Origin: Chloroflexota bacterium
Lineage (GTDB): Bacteria; Chloroflexota; Anaerolineae; B4-G1
Length of the DNA stretch: 14,823 nucleotides
Direction of reading: 5' to 3'
Assembly: GCA_003648125.1 (NCBI GenBank)
Contig: QMOE01000010.1
Span: 1-14,823, forward strand
Both the position numbers and the translations under genes were made by a program. Shown piece by piece: positions 8,317 through 14,704 of this stretch. Under the pieces are notes generated by a model. That model was not told the origin of the DNA, ran no database searches, and worked only from the letters and a program-made list of their open reading frames with translations. Within the stretch, counting starts at the first letter, position 1, and every line of letters starts with the position of its first letter.

Positions 8317-8874
8317 TCAGACCGATGAGCCGCCTCGCCGACTCGCAATCTGACGCCAAGCCACGACGACGGCCAGGGTGATAACGACAGCCACGACGAT
8401 CTCCGGCAGACCATGCGTGACGGCAATGGTCGCGGCCAGGTCTGGTGCCAGGTAGCCACGCCAGACGGCGATCCCCAGCACCAGGATGGTGTTGGTCGCC
8501 GTCCCCACGCCGGCCGCGACGCCAATCGCCAGCCGCTCTTCAAAACGCTGCAGCCCTTTGTAGGCCAGATAGGCTGTGATGCCGATGAAGATGCGCGGCA
8601 GGATGGCCACCAACGGATCCTTGAAAAGCGGCGTGCTGGCTCGCAGGAAACTGAACAAGCCAAAACACAGCCCGATTATACCCCCAACTTGCCATCCTTC
8701 CAATATCCCCCCGATGATCGCCGGGATGTGAAGGGTCGTCGCGTTGACGCCGGTGGGAAAGGGAATGAATCCACCGACAGGCAACATACCCAACAGCACG
8801 GTGACAGCCACCATAATGCCGGATATGACCACACGGCGCACGCCAACGGTCGTGGATTGCACAGAAGTCTCCAT
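8317..8874 (-). CDS. ECF transporter S component, probable pantothenate-binding subunit
   Basis: This is a membrane substrate-binding (S) subunit of an energy-coupling-factor vitamin transporter. The 185-residue product has about six hydrophobic segments (roughly 13-33, 46-72, 86-107, 115-137, 143-155 and 157-175). It carries the family pattern LHIPAIIGGILEGWQVGGI followed by LCFGLFSFLRA and DPLVAILPRIFIG, typical of the general ECF S-component family that includes PanT. Substrate is inferred from position: the gene lies between ecfT and coaX-coaBC, and predicted pantothenate S components cluster with CoA genes in other bacteria. Another vitamin cannot be excluded from sequence alone. The start at 8874 is chosen because AAGGAGG stands 5 nt upstream; the frame extends to an alternative start at 8934, which would overlap ecfT and add a charged N-terminus. 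Confidence 0.87.
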   Translation of the reverse strand: METSVQSTTVGVRRVVISGIMVAVTVLLGMLPVGGFIPFPTGVNATTLHIPAIIGGILEGWQVGGIIGLCFGLFSFLRASTPLFKDPLVAILPRIFIGITAYLAYKGLQRFEERLAIGVAAGVGTATNTILVLGIAVWRGYLAPDLAATIAVTHGLPEIVVAVVITLAVVVAWRQIASRRGGSSV

Positions 8875-8879
8875 CAATA

Positions 8880-8886
8880 CCTCCTT
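8880..8886 (-). promoter_or_regulatory. Strong Shine-Dalgarno site fixing the S-component start
   Basis: AAGGAGG on the minus strand is separated by 5 nt (TATTG) from the ATG at 8874. It supports this start over the upstream in-frame start at 8934, which lies inside ecfT. Confidence 0.85.
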
Positions 8887-8911
8887 AAGCACAAGATTTT
8901 TTCGAGATCGG

Positions 8912-9787
8912 TCAAGCCTTGAAATCCAGGACAAACATCAACACACAAAAAGCTCCAGCTATGCCCAGCGCCAGATAGTCAGCGGGCCGTACCCGCTGAC
9001 GGATGCGGTGAGAGCGACGCGCATTGCCGGTGTACCCACGTGCGGCCATCGCCACGACCAGGGTTTCCGAGCGACGCAGACTAACCAAGAATAGAGGAAC
9101 AAGCAACGGCAGCAGACGGCGGATCATACGGATGAATCGCCAACGCCCATCCAAGCCAAAGTCGGCCCCTCGTGCGGTCTGTGCCTTGACGATCCGCTCC
9201 ATTTGTAACGCCAGGGTAGGGACAAAGCGGAGCGCAATCGTCACCACCATCGCCAGTTGATGAGCGGGCAACCCTAATCGCCGACAGGGCGAAAGCAAGG
9301 CCTCCGTTCCATAGGCCAGTTCGGTCGTGGTGGTCGAGGAAGTGAGCAACGTGGTCAACACAATCAACTCAATCAAGCGGGCCACCGAAACGACTACCAG
9401 TCGAAGTGAGCAATCGGTCACAACGAAGCGCTGCCACGCCCAGAGGGATAGGCAAGCGCCATCCGAGCCGGCCATAGTCACCATTTTGGGAGGCAACAGC
9501 ACCTGAAAGACGGCCATCACGAGCAGGGCCGGCAGCGCCAGACGCACCCCCTCTAGTGCATGGCGCACAGGAACCCGCGCGAGCCGCACCAGCACGACCA
9601 TCGTCACCAGCAAGATGAGATTGACTGTGATCGTCTGGCTAAAGGTCACCGCCGCCACGAGCAGCCCGAACACCAGCAGCTTGAAGGCCGGATGCATCCG
9701 ATGGATGAAGGAGCCGGTCGGCAGGTACTGACCAAGAGTCACGTACCGCAGGAACTCCCATTCCGGGGTGCGTTTTCTCCGACTCAC
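8912..9787 (-). CDS. ecfT: ECF transporter transmembrane coupling protein EcfT
   Basis: EcfT is the scaffold of the ECF transporter: it spans the membrane and transmits ATPase motion to the S component. The 291-residue protein has several hydrophobic segments (about 35-70, 82-98, 128-150, 175-195 and 225-237, with a last one at 270-288). It carries the two cytoplasmic coupling-helix signatures with Ala-Arg-Gly: TARGADFG (204-211) and AARGYTGN (248-255). Those Arg residues contact the ATPase grooves in known structures. The N-terminal HRMHPAFKLLVF matches the family's usual DPR-K-L start of the first helix. Translation starts at GTG, which overlaps the ATPase gene's TGA as GTGA, with AGGGGGG 7 nt upstream. 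The substitution-rich extracellular stretch 99-125 is unremarkable. Confidence 0.93.
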   Translation of the reverse strand: MSRRKRTPEWEFLRYVTLGQYLPTGSFIHRMHPAFKLLVFGLLVAAVTFSQTITVNLILLVTMVVLVRLARVPVRHALEGVRLALPALLVMAVFQVLLPPKMVTMAGSDGACLSLWAWQRFVVTDCSLRLVVVSVARLIELIVLTTLLTSSTTTTELAYGTEALLSPCRRLGLPAHQLAMVVTIALRFVPTLALQMERIVKAQTARGADFGLDGRWRFIRMIRRLLPLLVPLFLVSLRRSETLVVAMAARGYTGNARRSHRIRQRVRPADYLALGIAGAFCVLMFVLDFKA

Positions 9788-11571
9788 AGCGCATCCCCCC
9801 TTCGTTTCATGCTGACTTGAAGCACCGCTTCCAACTCGTCGAGCGTCAACACGTCCATAGGGACAGGCAAGCCACGCTTACGCAGCGCCTGCGCGATGAC
9901 CGTTGCCGCCGGAGATTCCAACCCCAGGCTGACCAGTGAGTCCTGCTGGCAGAAGACACGGCGCGTGGGGCCGCCCATTATCACTTCCCCCTCGGCTATC
10001 ACATAGACCCGGTGCGCCAGCTCGGCTGCATCCTCCATATTATGCGTGGCAATCATAATGGTCTGGCCGGCATCCTGATTCAAGCGTTCGAGGACAACCA
10101 GGATGTCCCGACGGGTCTGGGGGTCCAGGCCAGCGGTTGGCTCGTCCAACAACAGCAGGCGTGGACGCAGGGCGAGCACACCGGCCAGGGCTGCCTTACG
10201 TTGTTCCCCTCCAGAAAGGCTCTGGGTAAAGCGGTCCTTGTAGTCTGCAAACGGCAGCCCCACCATCTCCATCGCCCAACGAACCCGCTCCCGCACGGCA
10301 TCTCGGTCTAGACCAAGCTGACGTGGCCCAAAGGCCACATCATCCCCCACGTACGTCTCGAACAGTTGCTCTTCCGGTCGCTGAAAGAGCATCCCCACCC
10401 ACTGACGCAGTGTGTGGTGATCGGCACGCAATTCTTCCAGATCGCGGCCAAAGAGCGTGATACGTCCCATCTGTGGAGATGCCAGTCCGGCTATCTGTTG
10501 GAGCAATGTTGTCTTTCCCGCGCCGGTCGGGCCGAGCAATGCGACGACCTCTCCCGTGTGTATCTCCATCTGAGCGTCCATCAAGGCAGTGGTCGCCAGG
10601 GGCGTGTTGGACATGTAGGTATATTGGATTCCCTCCACAGTCACGGCCGGCGGACAATCACCAGCGATGGTCTTACACAGGAGTGACGATGATGGAGAAG
10701 AGAAGTCCGTCGGCTCGCCCGGCCACATCCGCGCCAGCGCCGTTGCGATCTCTTCCACAGTGAGGATATCGGTCGGTAAATCAGGAAAATACCGCCGCAA
10801 GTGGATGGCCAGGGCCACGGCGGGCGGGGGCGCTAAGCGCAACTCAGCCAGACGGTCAGCGTCGGCAAAGAAGCAGCGCGGCGTTCCATTAAAAGCAACC
10901 CGTCCCGCCGCCAACGCAATCACTCGGTCAGCCGGAACAACCGCCTCCATGCGGTGGGTAATTGAGACAATCGTCATACCCTGGGCGTGAAGGCGTTGCA
11001 ACAAGGCTTCTACCTCCTGCCTGCCTGCCGGGTCGAGCATCGCGGTAGCCTCATCCAGGAGGAGATAAGTGGGATGGAGTGCCAATGCACCGGCGATGGC
11101 GACCCGCTGTTGTTGGCCGACCGACAGGAGGTGAGGAAGACGATGGCGACACGACCACATGTGGACTGTCTCCAAGGCCTGGCGGACCCGGCGCTCGATC
11201 TCCTCGCTCGGCAGGCCAACGTTTTCCGGCCCAAAGGCGACGTCATCGGCCACCGTGGTCGCCACGATCTGGTCCTCTGGACGCTGGAAAACCAACGCGA
11301 CCTGGGCGCGGATGTGTGGCCAGGCTGTCCGATCGCGGGTATCCCACCCATTCACCTGCACCTGACCATGCGTGGGCAGAAGCAACCCATTGATATGCCG
11401 GGCCAGGGTCGTCTTGCCGGACCCATTGGCACCGACCAAGGCAACGAATTGACCGGCAGGCAGGGTAAGATCAATGCCTCGTAGAGCGGCAATTGAATCC
11501 CCCCCACCTGGTCCTGCATACACGTGGTGGAGTTCACGGATCTCGATCGCGTGGTGATTCCCGGTCATCAT
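9784..11571 (-). CDS. Fused double ATPase of an ECF transporter (EcfA-EcfA' in one chain)
   Basis: This cytoplasmic ATPase powers the ECF transporter. The 595-residue protein contains two complete ABC domains where most ECF systems use two separate subunits. Domain 1 (about 8-250) has Walker A GANGSGKTT (47-55), the Q-loop Gln96, signature LSVGQQQRVAIA (149-160), Walker B YLLLDEA (169-175) and the switch His206. Domain 2 (about 310-550) has Walker A GPTGAGKTT (347-355), Gln397, LSGGEQRKAALAG (452-464), LLLLDEP (472-478) and His510. The first signature has Val for the usual second Gly (LSGGQ), while the second is canonical, so the two ATP sites may be unequal. A linker rich in Ser/Pro (about 285-308) joins the halves. 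The start is ambiguous: ATG 11571 or the next ATG at 11568, with only a weak GGGGG upstream. The open frame extends to 11808, but that part encodes REP-repeat sequence. Confidence 0.93.
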   Translation of the reverse strand: MMTGNHHAIEIRELHHVYAGPGGGDSIAALRGIDLTLPAGQFVALVGANGSGKTTLARHINGLLLPTHGQVQVNGWDTRDRTAWPHIRAQVALVFQRPEDQIVATTVADDVAFGPENVGLPSEEIERRVRQALETVHMWSCRHRLPHLLSVGQQQRVAIAGALALHPTYLLLDEATAMLDPAGRQEVEALLQRLHAQGMTIVSITHRMEAVVPADRVIALAAGRVAFNGTPRCFFADADRLAELRLAPPPAVALAIHLRRYFPDLPTDILTVEEIATALARMWPGEPTDFSSPSSSLLCKTIAGDCPPAVTVEGIQYTYMSNTPLATTALMDAQMEIHTGEVVALLGPTGAGKTTLLQQIAGLASPQMGRITLFGRDLEELRADHHTLRQWVGMLFQRPEEQLFETYVGDDVAFGPRQLGLDRDAVRERVRWAMEMVGLPFADYKDRFTQSLSGGEQRKAALAGVLALRPRLLLLDEPTAGLDPQTRRDILVVLERLNQDAGQTIMIATHNMEDAAELAHRVYVIAEGEVIMGGPTRRVFCQQDSLVSLGLESPAATVIAQALRKRGLPVPMDVLTLDELEAVLQVSMKRRGDAL

Positions 11572-11598
11572 ACGGCATATACGCCCCCGGCAGGGGGC

Positions 11599-11666
11599 AG
11601 GGTTGCCCTGGGTAAGGCAACCGCAAGGGTTACCCTGGGTAAGGCAACCGCAAGGGTTGCCCCTAC
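11599..11666. repeat. REP-like tandem palindromic repeat in the ecfA leader
   Basis: Two adjacent 27-nt copies (11599-11625 and 11626-11652) differ at one base, and a partial third copy ends in GCCCCTAC at 11666. Each copy carries GGCAACCGCAAGGGTTGCC-like arms, so GGCAACC and GGTTGCC can fold with a short loop. On the minus strand it begins GTAGGGGCAACCCTTGCGG. Read as protein this would give the repeated GNPCGCLTQ. It ends 28 nt before the ecfA start codon, so the hairpins sit in the 5' UTR of the operon. Confidence 0.85.
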
Positions 11667-11901
11667 TAAGGGCATGGGGGAAACGCAACGCGCGAGAACG
11701 AGCGGAAACGAGCGAGGAAAAGGCGGCCCATAGGAAATAGGGGACTCTCCATCCCACAGACCAGTTTTCTCTGACCGTCTCGGTCGCGCCCGGCGATCCC
11801 AGCGGCAAATACAGACATCATTTCGTACTCAATCGGCCCCAACATCTATGGAGATCATGGCTCATCAAAGTCCACGTCCCCTAATCAGAAAAGACGGTGA
11901 T

Positions 11902-11929
11902 ATTTTAACCTGCTTTGGTCACATGTCAA
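11902..11929 (-). promoter_or_regulatory. Sigma-70-type promoter of the ECF-CoA operon
   Basis: On the minus strand, TTGACA (11929-11924) and TAAAAT (11907-11902) are separated by 16 bp. The -35 is perfect and the -10 matches 5 of 6. Transcription should begin near 11895, giving a leader of roughly 320 nt before the ATPase start. The promoter lies 27 bp past the end of the upstream lipoprotein gene. Confidence 0.75.
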
Positions 11930-11956
11930 GCGGAGATGATCGCACCTGGACCCAAC

Positions 11957-13783
11957 TCATCCCTCCGGGGTCACTTGCGTTTCCAGCGTCAGCCGGAGCG
12001 AATGGGTCGGAGCGCCGGGCCAAGCCTCCATCGTGGGAGGGCTGTCGTCGAACCAGGCGGTGTACAGTGCATCGAATTCCCCATCAGCTTTCATCGCCAG
12101 CAGTGTCAGGTTCACCAAATCGCGGAAGTCAGAGTCACCCGGCGGCAGCCCAACGGCCATCGGGATATACGCCAGCCGCATAGGGAGCACGCCCATACCG
12201 GGGGTCGCATAGGCTCGCCCCAACATATCGGCCCGATCCGCAACGACGGCCACGACATACCCACCTTCCAATAGCGATACAGCGGCATCCAATGTCGGTT
12301 GGGGCATCACCGTGCTCCGTGCCCCGGTTTCGTCCATCGCTTGTTGGAATACCGATTGGCTGGTTTCAAGCACGGCCACCGGCTGACCGTTCAACGCCAT
12401 CAGATTAGTGATCGGCGTACCGGCCCATACCAACAACCCTTCACCGCCCCAGTAGGTTGTCAAACTGAAATCCAACTCTCGTTCCAGGGCGCGGGTGTGC
12501 CGCAACCCGCCGATGACGATATCCGCTTGGCCGTTGTGCACCATCTCTCGTCCGCCCTCGATAGTCGTGGTGACGAAGGAAACGGCTGCCGGATCGCCCA
12601 ACCAGCGCCCGGCCAACCGTTGGACCAGGTTGACTTCGTAGCCGACCGGAACGCCGGCGGCGTCCAGGTAGGCAAATGGTGAACGGTCGGTGGGCATCGC
12701 TACGACCAGGTAACCTCGTTGCTGAATGGCAGCGATGGTGTCCGGTGCGTTGAAGGTTTGTGGGGTCTCCGCCAGGGATGGCACACTGCCGGACCCTGGC
12801 CAGTGCTCGACGGTCGGTGGGTATTCCAACGGGAACCAACGGGTGTAGATCTCCGCATACGTACCATCGCTGACGATCTCCTGGAAGGTCAAGTTGACCA
12901 GATCGGCAAAAAAGGCATTGTCCTCTGGAAATGCAAAGGCGACCGAGGCAGAGGTGTGTTGCCCCACGATGGTCGTCTCTGGGAGAAGTCGGTTTCCCCA
13001 AAAGAGCCGGGAGCGCAACTCGGTGACAGCGTCCACCTCCCCCTGTCCCAGGGCTGCGACGGCAGCATCGAAGCGGTCGAAGGTCCGAAAGGTGAGCGTA
13101 AAGGGGACGCTTGCCTGTAATACATCGGCCGCATCGGTCCAGGACAGCGCCGCGATGGGGCGGCCCTGGAGGTCCCCCGGCTCAGTGATACTGACGGCGT
13201 CAGAAGTACGGATCAACAGCGCATGCCCATCTATGAAGAAGGGCAGAGTGAAGTCTACCAGCTCCTCTCGCTCTTGCGTGTGGACGAGGTTGGTGATCAC
13301 GATGTCCACATTGCCGGCTTGGAGATGTTCGATTGCCGTGTCCGTGCGTATTTGTTGGAACTCGACGGCCTGGGGGTTCCCCAACCAGCGACGGGCCAGT
13401 TCATGGCCCATATCCACACCAAATCCAGCCACCCCTCCCTCATCGGTGATATAGCCGAAAGGGGGGATATCGTATCGAATGCCCACCCGCAGATATCCCC
13501 TGGCCAGGATACGTGCGCCCACAGTCGCGTTTTCCGGGAGCGGGAGGGGAGTGGGAGAAGGAATGGTCTGGTTGGATGGTACTGTCGGCGTGGGGGAGAG
13601 GTTGGAGACGAATTCGCTGCATCCGTTCAATAAAAGGGAAAGTGCAGCAACAGCCACCATTCCCACAACCACAGCCAGTCCCCTGGGAGCAGGACGTTGC
13701 GCGGGAAAAACACAGTCAACTAATCGCCGCTCCTGATTTGTTTCTGCCTGATTTGTTTCTGAACTAGCCATTGTTGATTTCAT
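11957..13783 (-). CDS. Lipoprotein with two tandem family-3 solute-binding domains
   Basis: This is an exported, lipid-anchored protein with two periplasmic-type binding domains. Residues 35-52 form the hydrophobic signal core and LNGC (52-55) is the lipobox, giving Cys55 after processing; the N-region before it is long (34 residues). A Ser/Pro/Thr linker (61-83) follows. Domain 1 spans about 92-318 and domain 2 about 350-578. They are clear duplicates: each starts RGYLxV, has a PF-Y aromatic cluster, an HT-x-RE-DF segment, and ends WF...PPT-E-WPG. In domain 2 the ligand-site Asp is present (VVADRADM, 516), whereas the matching place in domain 1 reads VTELRSR. The ligand is probably amino-acid-like but cannot be named. 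There is no permease or ATPase gene next to it, so it may feed a distant transporter or act as a sensor. The ATG at 13783 has GGAG 6 nt upstream. Confidence 0.9.
   Translation of the reverse strand: MKSTMASSETNQAETNQERRLVDCVFPAQRPAPRGLAVVVGMVAVAALSLLLNGCSEFVSNLSPTPTVPSNQTIPSPTPLPLPENATVGARILARGYLRVGIRYDIPPFGYITDEGGVAGFGVDMGHELARRWLGNPQAVEFQQIRTDTAIEHLQAGNVDIVITNLVHTQEREELVDFTLPFFIDGHALLIRTSDAVSITEPGDLQGRPIAALSWTDAADVLQASVPFTLTFRTFDRFDAAVAALGQGEVDAVTELRSRLFWGNRLLPETTIVGQHTSASVAFAFPEDNAFFADLVNLTFQEIVSDGTYAEIYTRWFPLEYPPTVEHWPGSGSVPSLAETPQTFNAPDTIAAIQQRGYLVVAMPTDRSPFAYLDAAGVPVGYEVNLVQRLAGRWLGDPAAVSFVTTTIEGGREMVHNGQADIVIGGLRHTRALERELDFSLTTYWGGEGLLVWAGTPITNLMALNGQPVAVLETSQSVFQQAMDETGARSTVMPQPTLDAAVSLLEGGYVVAVVADRADMLGRAYATPGMGVLPMRLAYIPMAVGLPPGDSDFRDLVNLTLLAMKADGEFDALYTAWFDDSPPTMEAWPGAPTHSLRLTLETQVTPEG
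13732..13761. repeat. 15-bp tandem duplication inside the lipoprotein gene
   Basis: CCTGATTTGTTTCTG occurs twice in direct succession (13732-13746 and 13747-13761). It encodes the doubled SETNQ/AETNQ near the protein N-terminus, ahead of the signal core. It keeps the frame and looks like a recent replication-slippage event in an unconstrained N-region. Confidence 0.9.
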
Positions 13784-13843
13784 CTGCTACTCCGGCATCT
13801 GGTAACTCCACAGTTAATCGTGGTCATACCGGTATCCTTCCAT

Positions 13844-13985
13844 TTCACTACCCGACATATTGATCGGTAACCCTCCCGCAGGTTTGAAATTATGTCAGTT
13901 GCACGTGTATAGCCCCACATCAGGGCACAAAATGCCCCTAAACCGCTTCTGAACCTGCGGGAGGGTCAAAATGTCGGGTAGTGAG
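13844..13985. mobile_element. MITE-like non-coding element with inverted ends and 9-bp flanking repeats
   Basis: The 142-bp element has outer inverted repeats TCACTACCCGACAT (13845-13858) and ATGTCGGGTAGTGA (13971-13984), 14 bp perfect. Inside these are ACCCTCCCGCAGGTT (13870-13884) and AACCTGCGGGAGGGT (13952-13966), 15 bp perfect. TCCTTCCAT flanks it directly on both sides (13835-13843 and 13986-13994), as expected for a 9-bp target duplication. A small central hairpin (GGGCA-CAAAA-TGCCC) is present. No ORF of useful size lies within it, so it would need a transposase in trans. It lies between the lipoprotein promoter and its start codon. Confidence 0.75.
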
Positions 13986-14036
13986 TCCTTCCATACCTGA
14001 TTTTGGGTGCAGGGAGTTTCCTCCACTAGCGGGCTG

Positions 14037-14065
14037 ATTATATCTCATGATAGCCGGAGTCGCAA
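14037..14065 (-). promoter_or_regulatory. Sigma-70-type promoter of the lipoprotein gene
   Basis: On the minus strand TTGCGA (14065-14060) and a perfect TATAAT (14042-14037) are separated by exactly 17 bp. Transcription should begin near 14030, giving a leader of about 247 nt, most of which is the MITE-like element. An imperfect dyad, TCGCAACTT (14060-14068) and AAGCTGCGA (14079-14087), overlaps the -35 and may be an operator. Confidence 0.7.
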
Positions 14066-14098
14066 CTTGTCCATCGTGAAGCTGCGATCAAGGGCGAT

Positions 14099-14126
14099 TT
14101 GACAGAGTGCTTGTATAGTGCATACT
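14099..14126 (+). promoter_or_regulatory. Divergent plus-strand promoter
   Basis: A perfect TTGACA (14099-14104) is followed after 16 bp by CATACT (14121-14126, 4 of 6 matches). It points away from the lipoprotein gene into the palindrome-rich region, where no ORF follows. It could drive a structured non-coding RNA or be a remnant of a lost gene. Confidence 0.5.
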
Positions 14127-14171
14127 AACACTCTAGCGGTTGAAACTGCGCCTGAGAAGCTAAAGTTGGCT

Positions 14172-14209
14172 GTCCACTTGCGTGGGCAGGCGCGTCCACG
14201 CAGTTGGAC
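14172..14209. repeat. Imperfect 14-bp inverted repeat
   Basis: GTCCACTTGCGTGG (14172-14185) and CCACGCAGTTGGAC (14196-14209) match in 12 of 14 positions with a 10-nt loop. In a plus-strand transcript from the promoter at 14099 it would form the first long hairpin. Confidence 0.75.
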
Positions 14210-14223
14210 GCTCGGCCGTCAGC

Positions 14224-14282
14224 CCTCTAGAGGCGATTTCAATCGCTCAGGGTAGCCGAGGGCATTGCCCTCGGCTACCCTG
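14224..14282. repeat. Three consecutive palindromes, the last with 17-bp perfect arms
   Basis: In order: CCTCTAGAGG (14224-14233), GCGATT-TC-AATCGC (14233-14246), and a 35-nt palindrome at 14248-14282 whose 17-bp arms (CAGGGTAGCCGAGGGCA and its complement) flank a single T. No T tract follows on either strand, so it does not read as a terminator. It looks like a REP-type element. Confidence 0.85.
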
Positions 14283-14316
14283 AAGACGAAGACGGCCTGG
14301 GGGCTTCGGTCGGAGA

Positions 14317-14353
14317 CCTCGCCCAACGGGTGAGAGGCCTCGCCCAACGGGTG
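14317..14353. repeat. Direct repeat, CCTCGCCCAACGGGTG twice at 21-bp period
   Basis: The 16-bp sequence occurs at 14317-14332 and 14338-14353, perfectly conserved, with near-identical spacer bases (GAGAC/GAGGC before each). The 21-bp period places both on the same face of the helix. Whether this is a protein site or repeat debris cannot be told from the sequence. Confidence 0.8.
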
Positions 14354-14423
14354 GGGGGAGACTCTTCGGTTCGGCAAGGTCTCTGACCGCAGCCGGGGGC
14401 CGCAATGGCCCTCCACCGCTCGA

Positions 14424-14442
14424 GCCGAATCCGCGATTCGGC
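14424..14442. repeat. 8-bp perfect hairpin with 3-nt loop
   Basis: GCCGAATC (14424-14431) and GATTCGGC (14435-14442) flank CGC. It is one more of the compact palindromes in this gene-free stretch. Confidence 0.75.
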
Positions 14443-14565
14443 GGCCATTCCGAAAGCCCGTCGAAGTCGCCAAAAGGTCGAAGTTTTGGTATGGTCAGGC
14501 TTGATCGTAGCTTTCGGGAAGGCCCTCTAAGGTGCGGATATGACCAAACAGTTCGTGTTGGCTGC

Positions 14566-14593
14566 TTGTATCTCCTTGTGACTGTGCTATAAT
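14566..14593 (+). promoter_or_regulatory. Extended -10 promoter, plus strand
   Basis: TGCTATAAT (14585-14593) combines the TGn extension with a perfect -10 box. A weak -35, TTGTAT (14566-14571), stands 16 bp upstream. It would transcribe through the inverted repeat at 14625-14704 toward the right edge; no gene is seen within the window. Confidence 0.5.
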
Positions 14594-14624
14594 GTGAAAT
14601 GGGTGTATTTCAACTGAGTTGGAG

Positions 14625-14704
14625 ACCCTCCCGCAGGTTCGGGTGGGTTTTGGGGCGCTTTGCGCTCCGATGCGGCAACACGTACAATTAACCTGCGAGA
14701 AGGT
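14625..14704. repeat. Second, diverged inverted repeat related to the MITE-like element
   Basis: ACCCTCCCGCAGGTT (14625-14639) is identical to the inner left arm at 13870-13884. AACCTGCGAGAAGGT (14690-14704) matches the inner right arm at 13952-13966 in 13 of 15 positions. The centre again has a small hairpin (GGCGC-TTT-GCGCTCC region). The outer arms of the first element are absent here, so this is a shorter or decayed member of the same repeat family. Confidence 0.75.

Larger units (their letters stand above)
11572..11956. other. Leader and promoter region of the ECF-CoA operon
   Basis: These 385 nt lie between the ATPase start and the lipoprotein stop. They contain a near-consensus minus-strand promoter at 11902-11929, a REP-like tandem repeat at 11599-11666, and between them about 230 nt without a convincing gene. 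A minus-strand ORF of about 47 codons starts near 11812 (MMSVFAAG) but has no ribosome site or recognisable domain. I see no known riboswitch consensus. No terminator for the lipoprotein gene is visible either. Confidence 0.6.

Noticed and set aside
11572..11808. N-terminal extension of the ECF ATPase by 79 residues
   Set aside because: It starts from a TTG, encodes the REP repeat (GNPCGCLTQ twice) and has no ABC-family counterpart; the ATG at 11571 or 11568 starts the normal domain.
11667..11895. Vitamin riboswitch (thiamine, cobalamin, FMN) in the ecfA leader
   Set aside because: I could not find the conserved core sequences of these classes on the minus strand.
14233..14246. GATTGAAAT on the minus strand resembling part of a CRISPR repeat
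   Set aside because: Only one occurrence, no spacer pattern and no cas genes; it is the arm of a short palindrome.
14219..14473. 84-codon minus-strand frame in the repeat region
   Set aside because: It runs through the 35-nt palindrome and the 21-bp direct repeat (PLGEASHPLGEVS); no ribosome site or domain is seen.
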